Origin: a virus
DNA length: 29,446 nucleotides
Reading direction: 5' to 3' (one strand)
IMG/VR virus record: IMGVR_UViG_3300009378_000037
Coordinates: 1-29,446 of that record
Part shown: positions 7,626 through 15,356 of the stretch, piece after piece
Layout: each line of letters opens with the position of its first letter
Numbering within the stretch: position 1 is the stretch's first letter
Position numbers and translations under genes: made by a program
Notes under the pieces: model-generated
Told to the model about the DNA's origin: nothing
Database searches by the model: none
Seen by the model: the letters and a program-made list of their open reading frames with translations, nothing else

Positions 7626-7739
7626 CTACTCTGCGGTAGGGTTGCTTGTATCTACTACTGCTGTGTCATCTTTAGCATCGCTACAGCCGTTACAGCCAGA
7701 TAGCGCCACAGTAAGTACTGTAATCATCAATGTTTTCAT
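7626..7739 (-). CDS. Very small lipoprotein (37 residues), possible lysis or surface-modifying lipoprotein
   Basis: A longer frame exists, but the ATG at 7739 has an excellent AAAGGAGG seven bases upstream and begins directly with a lipoprotein signal (MKTLMITVLTVALSGC). The lipobox L13-S14-G15-C16 predicts cleavage before Cys16 and lipidation. Residue +2 is Asn, so the sorting rule known from E. coli would favour the outer membrane. The mature peptide is only 22 residues, acidic and Thr/Asp rich, with a second Cys19. The size resembles bacteriocin-release (lysis) lipoproteins and the smallest outer-membrane spanins, but no partner gene is visible beside it. It could also act in superinfection exclusion. 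The gene stands alone between two copies of a hairpin repeat. Confidence 0.7.
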   Translation of the reverse strand: MKTLMITVLTVALSGCNGCSDAKDDTAVVDTSNPTAE

Positions 7740-7766
7740 AATGTCCTCCTTTACATATAGAATAGC

Positions 7767-7800
7767 AAGGCATCTGTAACCCCATGCCTTCCTGCGGGTG
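7767..7800. repeat. Hairpin repeat, copy 2
   Basis: Stem AAGGCAT/ATGCCTT with a 10-base loop, 28 bases upstream of the lipoprotein ATG. Unlike copy 1 it lacks a T run, so it is unlikely to be a simple terminator; it lies in the lipoprotein leader. Confidence 0.8.
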
Positions 7801-7802
7801 GG

Positions 7803-7860
7803 GGCTACGCAGCCTCCCAAGTGTATAAACGGAGCAGACTATTTTCATGACCGGTCTGCT
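7803..7860 (-). other. Structured region between SSB and the lipoprotein gene
   Basis: The 142 bases between the SSB stop and lipoprotein ATG hold three hairpins: copy 2 of the repeat, AGCAGAC (7833-7839) paired with GTCTGCT (7854-7860), and a short GC-rich stem near 7800-7819 (sense GGGAGGCT...AGCCCCC with one bulge). No reading frame there has a good ribosome site. It could stabilise the SSB transcript or be a small RNA. Confidence 0.5.
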
Positions 7861-7882
7861 ATCGGTCGCGTTCAAGAATGAA

Positions 7883-8659
7883 CTATGCGCCGGCCATTAA
7901 CTCGTTGAAGGCTCGGTCTACTTCGTTGCCACCAGAATTGGTAGCGGCATACTTGGTGGTTTCCGTACTTCGACTTTCGGCAGAACCATTTCCAGCAAGT
8001 TGCTCATCAAGTATCGCATCAATCTGCTCTTTGGTCTGTCGCTCGAATAGCGAGTCGAAGTCGGGCATACGATCTAGGAGGGAAGGGATCGCTTCATCGT
8101 CTTCGAGCAAGAGTGATGTATTTCGTCGCATTTTCAGACTTGTCTGAGGGAATGCACCAGGCTTATTCGGCTTGGTGTATGTTAGGGCGATGTCAGTGCC
8201 CTCTTTGGCGTCAGTAATGTCGCCATACTCTGGGTCAAGGATATAACCAAGCAACAGTTCGTATGCTTGTTTTCCGTAACCATAAATTTTAATTCCTTCT
8301 TCTTCTCGGCCTCGGACAAGGACTGGGGAGAAGTATCTGGTTCGAACAAATAGGCTCTTTGCGAGATTCTTCGTTTCTGTGTCGTTTTTGTCTGTTCCTT
8401 CGCGCCATAGTGCGGAAGCAAACTCGCAAATCGGACAGGCTTCACCAAAGTTGCGTTTCGGGCACACAATCCCGCCTCTATGTTGACCGACATTGTAATG
8501 GAAGAACATTTCCTTAAGCGGGTCGCCGTCTTTAGTTGGGACGATACGAATGGTTGTTTCGCCCTCGTCTGGCTTGAAGAATGGACCGTGGTCTTTCTTC
8601 GCTCCTTCACCTCGTAGTGAAGCTAGTTTCTCTCTCATCAGTTTCATATCAATACTCAT
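7883..8659 (-). CDS. 32: Single-stranded DNA-binding protein, T4 gp32 type
   Basis: 258 residues. It should bind ssDNA cooperatively at the replication fork and recruit partners. The basic N-terminal arm (MKLMREKLASLRGEGAKK) resembles the gp32 cooperativity domain. The core contains a zinc site: His54 or His60, C66, C75 and C78 (CPKRNFGEACPIC), comparable with H64-C77-C87-C90 of T4 gp32. The C-terminal third is acidic, then Ser/Thr rich, and ends in DRAFNELMAGA, a likely partner-binding tail. The ATG at 8659 follows AAAGGAG. A sigma70-like promoter (8719-8747) lies 60 nt upstream. The 3' flank is rich in hairpins. Confidence 0.9.
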   Translation of the reverse strand: MSIDMKLMREKLASLRGEGAKKDHGPFFKPDEGETTIRIVPTKDGDPLKEMFFHYNVGQHRGGIVCPKRNFGEACPICEFASALWREGTDKNDTETKNLAKSLFVRTRYFSPVLVRGREEEGIKIYGYGKQAYELLLGYILDPEYGDITDAKEGTDIALTYTKPNKPGAFPQTSLKMRRNTSLLLEDDEAIPSLLDRMPDFDSLFERQTKEQIDAILDEQLAGNGSAESRSTETTKYAATNSGGNEVDRAFNELMAGA

Positions 8660-8708
8660 TATGCAGTCTCCTTTTTTTGTTATGCTTGAGTTCGGGTGTA
8701 AGCTTTCC

Positions 8709-9593
8709 TTACCCCTCTAATGTATCACCATTCAACGAGCTTGTCAAGTGGTTTTTTTGTTTTTGTGTCGCATTTGTATTAGCCACGACAAAGCCAAAGT
8801 CTTGTTTGTGTTCGGTGCCATAAATGGCATACGAAATGTGCTTAAAGGCATTTTTTGGTTTATTCTTCAAAATATCTACTAGCCTTCGGTGGAGTCCACC
8901 ATCAGTCTCAAGAGCCTCATCTCTGATACATATATAATAACACATATCTCGCGAGTTGTCAAGGTCAAATAGCCATTTTTCTTCTAAAGTTTTTGGATTT
9001 AATATTCCAATTGTTCTTATTCTGTTAATGTCGTTGGGCTTCGATATAACACCTATCTCTGGATCAGCATGAGTGAAATAGTTGTAATAATGAACAGTCG
9101 AAAAAATTGAATTATTGATCGTATCAAAATATGTTTTAATGGGCACTTGTCCAACAACCTCTTCAACTTTTAAATTGGAAATAAGAGTCACAGATGACAA
9201 AAGGCCAGATCTTGCGTACTCCTGTAATACACCAAAGACTGCTTGCTCTACTAGTCTCGGCATTCCTGTTAAAAGTTCTGTGTCTGGTTTAATGTAGAAT
9301 ACTTCTATTTTTTTATTTTTAATCTGCTCAAGTATTCCCAAAACATAGTTCGAACTAAACGAGGAGCCAACAACGAACACTTGTACGTGATCGTTAATGT
9401 CGGTAAAAAACTTAGTGAGGTCGGGGATGTTCTTTTCATAGTCCTCTGGGTTTGCATATGTTTTTAGTTTATATTTCCTCTTCGACGACCGAGCTACAGA
9501 ACTGCTCATTTGATATACATCGTAGTTGCTCGTTGAGTTGAACTTTTCAGCAATCGCTGAGGCACCGTTGCCTATTCCGACTATTGAAATCAT
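8709..9593 (-). CDS. Divergent FtsZ/tubulin-like protein lacking the canonical GTP signature (tentative)
   Basis: 294 residues. The N-terminus ISIVGIGNGASAIAEKF (2-18) looks like the first nucleotide loop of FtsZ/tubulin. QVFVVGSSFSSNYVLGILEQI at 71-91, followed by KIEVFYIKP, LTGMPRLVEQAVFGVLQEYARSG, VTLISN and a FDTINNSIFSTVHYYNYF helix, follows the FtsZ order: the GGGTGTG strand-loop, next strand, long helix, I-x-N and the central helix. However, the GGGTGTG signature is replaced by GSSFSSN, so GTP hydrolysis is doubtful. The start ATG overlaps the PolA stop (ATGA) and follows GAGGT. Alternatives are another Rossmann-like sensor protein. The position between PolA and SSB suggests a replication-linked role, which is inference. 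Confidence 0.75.
   Translation of the reverse strand: MISIVGIGNGASAIAEKFNSTSNYDVYQMSSSVARSSKRKYKLKTYANPEDYEKNIPDLTKFFTDINDHVQVFVVGSSFSSNYVLGILEQIKNKKIEVFYIKPDTELLTGMPRLVEQAVFGVLQEYARSGLLSSVTLISNLKVEEVVGQVPIKTYFDTINNSIFSTVHYYNYFTHADPEIGVISKPNDINRIRTIGILNPKTLEEKWLFDLDNSRDMCYYICIRDEALETDGGLHRRLVDILKNKPKNAFKHISYAIYGTEHKQDFGFVVANTNATQKQKNHLTSSLNGDTLEG
8719..8747 (-). promoter_or_regulatory. Sigma70-like promoter of the SSB gene
   Basis: Sense strand reads TTGACA, 17 bases, TACATT. It overlaps the end of the tubulin-like gene and gives an untranslated leader of about 50 bases before the SSB ATG at 8659. Confidence 0.65.
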
Positions 9594-10777
9594 ATATCCA
9601 ACCTCGTGAAGTCTAAATAGTTCTCTCCAATATTTAGATTAACTTTAAATGATCCAAGTTTATTGACAGAAAATGCCTCTTGTATTTCGGGAACAAGATA
9701 ACGATCCTCTTCAGCTAAATCAACAACTATCTCGTCATGAACAATGTGGGAAATAAAACTTTTCTTGTTCGCTAGTAGCTCGTCTATTGCAACAGCACGC
9801 CCTAATACCAAATCAGAAGTTGTACTCTGAATTAGATAATTAAATGACCTACGCTCATCTATTTTAATGTGTCTGTTCATTGGAGTGCTAATATAACCAT
9901 CTTTGTACCACTTGTCAAGTAATTTCTCACGGTCATAAACACCTGCGGCGGTCGAATCAGAATTATAGTCATAGAGCCACGCAAAAAACTTTACTTTAGC
10001 GGCCTCACGGTCAATCTTACGGTCTCTAAAAATGTTTTCCATATTCCACTCGTGGATATCTTTTTCTGGCTGGTCAACGCCCAGTAAGCCAAGCACAGTG
10101 CGTGCCTCTGCTCCATTGTAATCTAGAGATAAGAACCATCTATTGTGGGGGCGAATTAAAGCACGAAAGTCTTTCTTCATTGTTAGAATCGGACAAGAGC
10201 CAGTTTTTGTAGTTAGCCTACCGGTGACAGTTCCAAATAGATTATAGTCAATGTGTTTGGGGCCATTCATAAACTCACGAGCTTTTGTGCGAGTGTTATA
10301 GCCAACAAATAGGTTGCGGGCTTTAGAGCTATCGAAATTTAGATTCTGGTATTTTATCTTATAGAGTAATCTCTCTATTGATGCTAAATGATCGTAGTTG
10401 GCGGGGCGCTCGTAGTTGTCAAAAGCGTGTTGTGTGACTTTATTTTTAATCTCGCAGAACTCTGTTAAGAAGTCATGAGGCACAAGATCATAAAAACAAT
10501 GTTCTCGCAAGTTGATACGGCCAAGCTGAAAAGATTTAAGATATGCCCTAAATGTACGTTGGATGCGACTGACATCTTCCTTTTGTTCTTGTGAGCAAGC
10601 GTCCTCTAGTGTCTTTCCGTTAACATAAAGCCAAGCATATTCAACACTTGAATCCGTTATCGACGGAGTATATCTCCATGTTTTCGTTAAATTGGCTGGT
10701 ATGTGGTCAAAGTGCAATTGTCCATCAACATAAATTCCAACGCAATCTGATTTGTCGTCTAGTGTTTGAAATATCAA
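9590..10777 (-). CDS. polA: Family-A DNA polymerase, polymerase domain only
   Basis: 395 residues. Motifs of Pol I polymerases are clear: TGRL at 185-188, motif A LSLDYNGAEAR with D219, motif B R257-x3-K261-x3-F265-x3-Y269 (matching R754/K758/F762/Y766 of E. coli Pol I) and motif C IVHDE with D348. Phe at the 762-equivalent position is the type that discriminates against dideoxynucleotides. The N-terminal ~150 residues are too short for, and show no motifs of, a 3'-5' exonuclease, so proofreading would need a separate protein. The start is TTG at 10777, overlapping the previous stop (TTGA), with GGAGG seven bases upstream; no other start exists before the conserved region. Most T4-like phages carry a family-B polymerase instead. 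Confidence 0.9.
   Translation of the reverse strand: MIFQTLDDKSDCVGIYVDGQLHFDHIPANLTKTWRYTPSITDSSVEYAWLYVNGKTLEDACSQEQKEDVSRIQRTFRAYLKSFQLGRINLREHCFYDLVPHDFLTEFCEIKNKVTQHAFDNYERPANYDHLASIERLLYKIKYQNLNFDSSKARNLFVGYNTRTKAREFMNGPKHIDYNLFGTVTGRLTTKTGSCPILTMKKDFRALIRPHNRWFLSLDYNGAEARTVLGLLGVDQPEKDIHEWNMENIFRDRKIDREAAKVKFFAWLYDYNSDSTAAGVYDREKLLDKWYKDGYISTPMNRHIKIDERRSFNYLIQSTTSDLVLGRAVAIDELLANKKSFISHIVHDEIVVDLAEEDRYLVPEIQEAFSVNKLGSFKVNLNIGENYLDFTRLDI
9612..9638 (-). other. Inverted repeat containing a TAAATAGT octamer upstream of the tubulin-like gene
   Basis: TCTAAATA at 9612-9619 and TATTTAGA at 9631-9638 are perfect 8-bp arms with an 11-base loop, inside the last codons of polA. The octamer at 9614-9621 lies 21 bases before the next ATG (9593). 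It may be a hairpin, a late promoter or both. Confidence 0.4.
9890..9918 (-). promoter_or_regulatory. Possible internal promoter inside polA
   Basis: Sense strand reads TTGACA, 17 bases, TATATT, inside the polymerase coding region and about 300 bases upstream of the tubulin-like gene. Good match, but within coding sequence. Confidence 0.35.
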
Positions 10778-11970
10778 GGTTCCTCCGAACGTGCGTTTAT
10801 TCTCCTTACAATATAACTCAACGAACCCGATTTGTCAAATGGTTTGTTGGCTATTCTTTCAAACACAAACAAAGAAGCTTTTATTCCCTTATTGTCATAC
10901 AATTGAAGAGTGTCAGACAATAGTTTTATTTTATCTTCTTTCGGCATTGTTCCTTCTTCTTCAATAAGTCGCAACTTACAATATAATTCTAACATATTCC
11001 GTTCAGAAAAATGTTTATTCAAGCTCTCCGATGTATAAGTCAATGGTTTTTTGTAATGTGTGACAACTTTGCCAGCACATTCAGAAGTAAATGTGACAGT
11101 TTTTTTGATAGAGTTGTGATATATGTCTCGAATACTGATAACAAACTTGTTAAATGAACTTAAATAAGAAGAATTATAAGACGACCACAGAACAAGATCT
11201 GTTTCTGACTGGTCGTATTTGGCTGCATACTGTTGCATCTGCTTGGAGCCTATGTCGGCGACCAATCGCCAAGGATGAGATTTGTCTACCATAAATCCAT
11301 ATGTGGTGCAAGCATTTAAATAAAACTCCCAATTGGGGCTATTGATAAACTTATTAATCTTTTCACTGTCGTCAGTGGATTTGAGATTGGCTATATCAAT
11401 GACTAAGCCGGATACATTCATTGGGCATCTACGACTTTTAATATAAGATATCTTGGTCAAAGGCACTGATTCTAACGAGCGCGTAAAAACGGGAATCAGT
11501 GCGGTCGTGAATTCTGTAAAGTTCATTATTTGAGGGTTTCTTCTTTTTATCTCTTTCGATAATATGTCGACATGCAAATTGTGGTAACTGCTGTATTCTT
11601 TGTTGATGTCCTGATAGCCTTTAAATGCCCGTAGTGATGTCAAGAATGGATCTTGGGTGCCTATTTCGCCAGACAAAGATTTTTTATCGAATTGTCTAAC
11701 TAAATCTGAAAAAGCATCGGCCACAAAATTCAACACACGAATATCTCGATTTCCAGAAACTGATTTAATCGACTTGAGCCTTCGTTTGTTGACTATTTCC
11801 AGTGGCACATTGAATCTATCTACACGACCATATAGCAGTTTTTCGCCAAAGTTAAAATCAGTCAGAGTTGAGTATTTTTCTCTATGGCTCTGTAGCGTAT
11901 CGTTGTATATCACTCTTTCATCAAATAATTTGATTGTCTTTTCGGCATTATTCTTTTTGTATTTGGCCAT
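10774..11970 (-). CDS. Unknown phage protein, possibly virion-associated
   Basis: 398 residues from the ATG at 11970, which forms a TGATG junction with the preceding stop; a TTG one codon earlier is possible. The body is mixed helix and strand, Lys/Ser rich, with no membrane segment or signal peptide. A distinctive stretch around residues 215-255 (NSPNWEFYLNACTTYGFMVDKSHPWRLVADI) recalls conserved unassigned proteins in structural regions of marine T4-like phages; that is memory, not a search. It ends by overlapping the PolA start (TTGA), so it is translationally linked to baseplate genes upstream and to replication genes downstream. I find no nuclease motif that would make it the missing proofreading exonuclease. 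Confidence 0.8.
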   Translation of the reverse strand: MAKYKKNNAEKTIKLFDERVIYNDTLQSHREKYSTLTDFNFGEKLLYGRVDRFNVPLEIVNKRRLKSIKSVSGNRDIRVLNFVADAFSDLVRQFDKKSLSGEIGTQDPFLTSLRAFKGYQDINKEYSSYHNLHVDILSKEIKRRNPQIMNFTEFTTALIPVFTRSLESVPLTKISYIKSRRCPMNVSGLVIDIANLKSTDDSEKINKFINSPNWEFYLNACTTYGFMVDKSHPWRLVADIGSKQMQQYAAKYDQSETDLVLWSSYNSSYLSSFNKFVISIRDIYHNSIKKTVTFTSECAGKVVTHYKKPLTYTSESLNKHFSERNMLELYCKLRLIEEEGTMPKEDKIKLLSDTLQLYDNKGIKASLFVFERIANKPFDKSGSLSYIVRRINARSEEP

Positions 11971-14900
11971 CAACTTTTACTCACTACTTCTTTTGAATTC
12001 TGTATGCTGCACCAAGAGGGGGCATTAGTTGTATCCTTTTCCGAAACATTGTCCAATTCAGTGTGCACTTTGGGCGTTATGCTAGCAACCCATTTGGCCG
12101 ATATTGATGTCTCTGCTCTTCCAGGACCAAAACTGTGCTCTGATCGCACTATCATGTGGTAGCCACCAATGCCTATTTGTGTCAAATCTGCCCTTGATCT
12201 GACAGACGGAGAAAAGCCGGCTGGATCTACATATATGTATACCCCAGGATATGCATTGACATTAGTGAAAGTCTTTATATCAATATCATAGACCTCTCTT
12301 AACTGACTAAGGCCATCATAACCATCTTGTTCGAATCTCAGCTCTTTGAGACCAGTTGAGTCAGTCCTCTTTAAATTGATTGCTTTTACTATTCCTCTAT
12401 CCTTTCCCACAGAATAATGAAATATGCCTCGTGAGTGATCTCTAACAATATTACCATTCATTTTCTCTGATGGCTGGGAGCGGCCAGCATAATAAGCTAA
12501 ATAGTTGATCTCTTCACCGACAGCACCCGACGAAGCAGGGCTGTTTACTCTGCCAGAGATATTTCTTAGCAATGGTCGACTACTCATTACATCACCTAGT
12601 GTAAGTCGATTCTTCCAGTCTATGGGCCATGGGCCTGGACCCAATGTAAGGTCAGTTATTTCATCTACGCCAGTCGATCTATTTTTGTACGAAGTCAAGG
12701 AAGCTTGGCTAACTCTTGTTCTTTGCTTTGCTTGACTGCCAAAACATTCTTCCTCATTCAGAAATTCGCGAATAAGATTATTAAAGAAATCATTCAAAAA
12801 TTTGGGCAATGGGTAATAAGATTCACCTCGTTTGGCCATTTTGCGAGACATCCACTCAGTGAAATATTTTATCGAAATAGGCAAGTCCCCCATAGAAATC
12901 AAGATAGTTTTATTTATATCTGATTGGTCTTTAATCTCTAGTGGGCCCAACAGGACACGCAGTTTTTTAAATTGTGTCTCCATTTTTCGGACATTCTCGG
13001 CTTCTTCTTCTAAAATGGCATCAACTGCTGCTCCATGGATAATCTGACCAGTAGGTGTTTTTAGAATTTCACCCGGATCCTTTGACAAATTAGAGATAAA
13101 GTTGGCCATATGATCTTTGCCATATGTGGTGCCTATATTTTGCAATATGACATCGATTAGATCGCTAACATAGAAGAACGGAACTGTTTGTATGTCGTCT
13201 GTGTCTTCTGTGGCTATAGACTTAAAGCTTTCTAGTCTCTTTTCATTGTCGCCTAAGTCATTCTCAATTATAGCTTGACTCATTGAATTAGCTAGATCTT
13301 CCGTGTCCGTAGGTGCGGGAGATGAGAAATCACTTGATGTCAATGCATCTTCCATTTTATAAAACGGACCTTGACGTAGCATTTCTCGTACCTGTTTATC
13401 GGTGATATCAACAAATCTTATTTTACCATTAGAGGATAAATCTGTCACGATGGAGGCAAGGCTTATTTTCTTGTCATCATCTATTTCCGAAGCAGATGAC
13501 TTCTTTAATTCTTGGCGGTGCTCTGATTCGCATTTCTCGGAAAACACTTTTGTTTTGATTTTTCGAACCAGGCGGCGCTTCTCTGGCTCAGTACTTGAAA
13601 ATATATTAAATGACGGCTGATCAAAAAAGTCTTCAACATAAGCTAGATATTGAATCTTAAATACGACTCTTCCGTTTTCATCAATGTCAAAGTCATGAAC
13701 AGTTGGGGTTAAATTTAACGTAACATACGAATTATATATAGCGTCTTTTACTTCGCTTCTTATGATGCTCCTACCGGATCCAGAATAAGAAGTGTCCTTG
13801 GCTTTGCTTGCCCAGCCAACTACTGCCTTAAGGCGGAAGTCAAGTTTATCTAAATTGTTTGACAATTCTTCATTATTTTGTGCTTTAGTGGCAGATGCTT
13901 TTGAAGCTGACGAACGACCTGTCTTAAGAGCCAAATCAACATATTTGAAAGTGCGATTACGGCCTGTTTGCCTTTCAGTTAGCAACTCATCAAAGTCATT
14001 TGCAAAAATAGATAAAGAAGCCTTTATGCTCTTCTTGAGGGCAAATGGGTTATCCGCCTCATAAGAAAAAGTAAAATCTTGTATACCGACGCCAGCGCCA
14101 CGCTTAGTGCGATCCTTAAATAAAGCTAGATCTCTCTTTGTAAAATAAGAGTCGAATGGTATTTCAAACTCCTCCTCTGTTCCATCGGCATATGCTTTTA
14201 TCTTATATAACCTAATCATCGGCTGTAGGTTTGAAATCTCGCTTGTTTTGATATTCAGTAGATCTCCGTAACCCGGAAATTGAGTTAAGTGGTTCATGAA
14301 CGCAAACGGATCACCTTCAACCTGTAGACATGCGTTATGTTCTGCCCTCACCCAGTCAGAGCCCGGCAACGATGTATATGGCATCCTCTTTGCCAAGTTT
14401 GTCTTATCTAGTATGCCAACTTTGTAATGTGCAAAAGCAGGTATCTGTGACAGTAGGAAACACTGTTCTTTGAAGAATGGGGGGAAAGTGCCGGCAATAA
14501 ACTCAGATAAAGCCTCTCCTGATGTAGCGTTCGCCCTTTCAACGGCGATGTCGGCGGCTCTTCTTGCAGATTCCACATCGTCCTCTGTTACGTCCCAGTT
14601 CCAAGGCATAAAATTAAGATTTTGACGGCGGGAAGTGCTTTTTGCTTTGGCCTCTGCTGATTTCGCCGCATCAGTAGCGTCTTGGTGTAACTTCTTCGCA
14701 AGAATGTTAATTTCACGAGACTGAGACTGAGCTGCACGCAGAATCTTCAGCTTTTCATCATCTATTGGAACAGCACTTTTAGTGACTTTGATGACTTGAC
14801 GAATTTCATGAACTGTTTTCAGACTATCATAATCAGGATTACCTACATCCCACCACTGGCTACTCGATAATTCAGGAACTTTCTGTAAATTGGTTTGTAG

Positions 14901-15017
14901 TTCTTGAAGTAGTGCTGAAGTTCGCGCTGATTCCTTTCGCTTTTTCTCAGCTTCTGCCTCAGAGTCTATTGCACTAGATGGATCTCCCATTCCTTCTTCG
15001 TCGTCGTAGAAAGCCAT
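11970..15017 (-). CDS. Large virion structural protein, probably baseplate/tail hub
   Basis: 1015 residues, the largest gene in the window. The N-terminal ~160 residues are charged and helical (EAEAEKKRKESARTSALL..., DAAKSAEAKAKSTS). The middle is beta rich with RLYKIKAYADGTEEEFEIPF near 268-287. The C-terminal ~150 residues contain NAYPGVYIYVDPAGF, LTQIGIGGYHMIVRSEHSFGPG and SISAKWVASI, a pattern I associate with phage baseplate-hub proteins. No lysozyme or peptidase active site is recognised. The ATG at 15017 follows GGAGGGATAGG. It starts 3 bases after the gp53-like gene and its stop overlaps the next gene, placing it in the baseplate operon. Exact role is inferred from context. Confidence 0.8.
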   Translation of the reverse strand: MAFYDDEEGMGDPSSAIDSEAEAEKKRKESARTSALLQELQTNLQKVPELSSSQWWDVGNPDYDSLKTVHEIRQVIKVTKSAVPIDDEKLKILRAAQSQSREINILAKKLHQDATDAAKSAEAKAKSTSRRQNLNFMPWNWDVTEDDVESARRAADIAVERANATSGEALSEFIAGTFPPFFKEQCFLLSQIPAFAHYKVGILDKTNLAKRMPYTSLPGSDWVRAEHNACLQVEGDPFAFMNHLTQFPGYGDLLNIKTSEISNLQPMIRLYKIKAYADGTEEEFEIPFDSYFTKRDLALFKDRTKRGAGVGIQDFTFSYEADNPFALKKSIKASLSIFANDFDELLTERQTGRNRTFKYVDLALKTGRSSASKASATKAQNNEELSNNLDKLDFRLKAVVGWASKAKDTSYSGSGRSIIRSEVKDAIYNSYVTLNLTPTVHDFDIDENGRVVFKIQYLAYVEDFFDQPSFNIFSSTEPEKRRLVRKIKTKVFSEKCESEHRQELKKSSASEIDDDKKISLASIVTDLSSNGKIRFVDITDKQVREMLRQGPFYKMEDALTSSDFSSPAPTDTEDLANSMSQAIIENDLGDNEKRLESFKSIATEDTDDIQTVPFFYVSDLIDVILQNIGTTYGKDHMANFISNLSKDPGEILKTPTGQIIHGAAVDAILEEEAENVRKMETQFKKLRVLLGPLEIKDQSDINKTILISMGDLPISIKYFTEWMSRKMAKRGESYYPLPKFLNDFFNNLIREFLNEEECFGSQAKQRTRVSQASLTSYKNRSTGVDEITDLTLGPGPWPIDWKNRLTLGDVMSSRPLLRNISGRVNSPASSGAVGEEINYLAYYAGRSQPSEKMNGNIVRDHSRGIFHYSVGKDRGIVKAINLKRTDSTGLKELRFEQDGYDGLSQLREVYDIDIKTFTNVNAYPGVYIYVDPAGFSPSVRSRADLTQIGIGGYHMIVRSEHSFGPGRAETSISAKWVASITPKVHTELDNVSEKDTTNAPSWCSIQNSKEVVSKS

Positions 15018-15020
15018 AAC

Positions 15021-15356
15021 CTATCCCTCCAATACTTTTAATGCTTCTGAAACATCGAGAGGTATCACAAGAGAGGCACCGGTTTTGATAGCCGCTTCTA
15101 CTCCATATCCATTCCACCAAGCTATGACCCACCAGAAACGGGCGTCGCCGTAATATTGATGCGCCAAGTTGTACAATCTATCTCCGTATTTCCAAATATG
15201 CTTTGTAGACATTATTCTTGAACGCTGCCTTGAGGTTGGGTTTCTCATCACTGGCGATTCATAGTGGTGTATTTTTTTTAAATCTCGTTCTCTTCTATTT
15301 GGGCGACGGACGTCACTATCACTAGTTATGATCTTTCGATTATCATTCCTACTCAT
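15021..15356 (-). CDS. 53: Baseplate wedge protein, gp53-like with LysM-type domain
   Basis: 111 residues from the ATG at 15356. A longer frame starts at 15437, but only the 15356 ATG has a strong GGAGG (9 nt upstream) and it overlaps the previous stop by eight bases, so it is preferred. The N-terminal 45 residues are basic and probably disordered. The C-terminal half, KYGDRLYNLAHQYYGDARFWWVIAWWNGYG...GASLVIPLD, is a LysM-like fold typical of T4 gp53 and related wedge proteins, where it clamps wedges together rather than binding peptidoglycan. Size is smaller than T4 gp53 (196 residues). Confidence 0.8.
   Translation of the reverse strand: MSRNDNRKIITSDSDVRRPNRRERDLKKIHHYESPVMRNPTSRQRSRIMSTKHIWKYGDRLYNLAHQYYGDARFWWVIAWWNGYGVEAAIKTGASLVIPLDVSEALKVLEG

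Noticed and set aside
7690-7875. 61-residue frame between SSB and the lipoprotein
   Set aside because: It runs through the hairpin repeat and out of frame across the lipoprotein gene, without ribosome site or recognisable features.
8182-8610. 142-residue alternative frame inside the SSB gene
   Set aside because: Same-strand shifted frame; the overlapping SSB frame has the zinc site and acidic tail.
12498-12505. Another TAAATAGT octamer
   Set aside because: It lies deep inside the 1015-residue virion gene with no start downstream, so it is probably chance.
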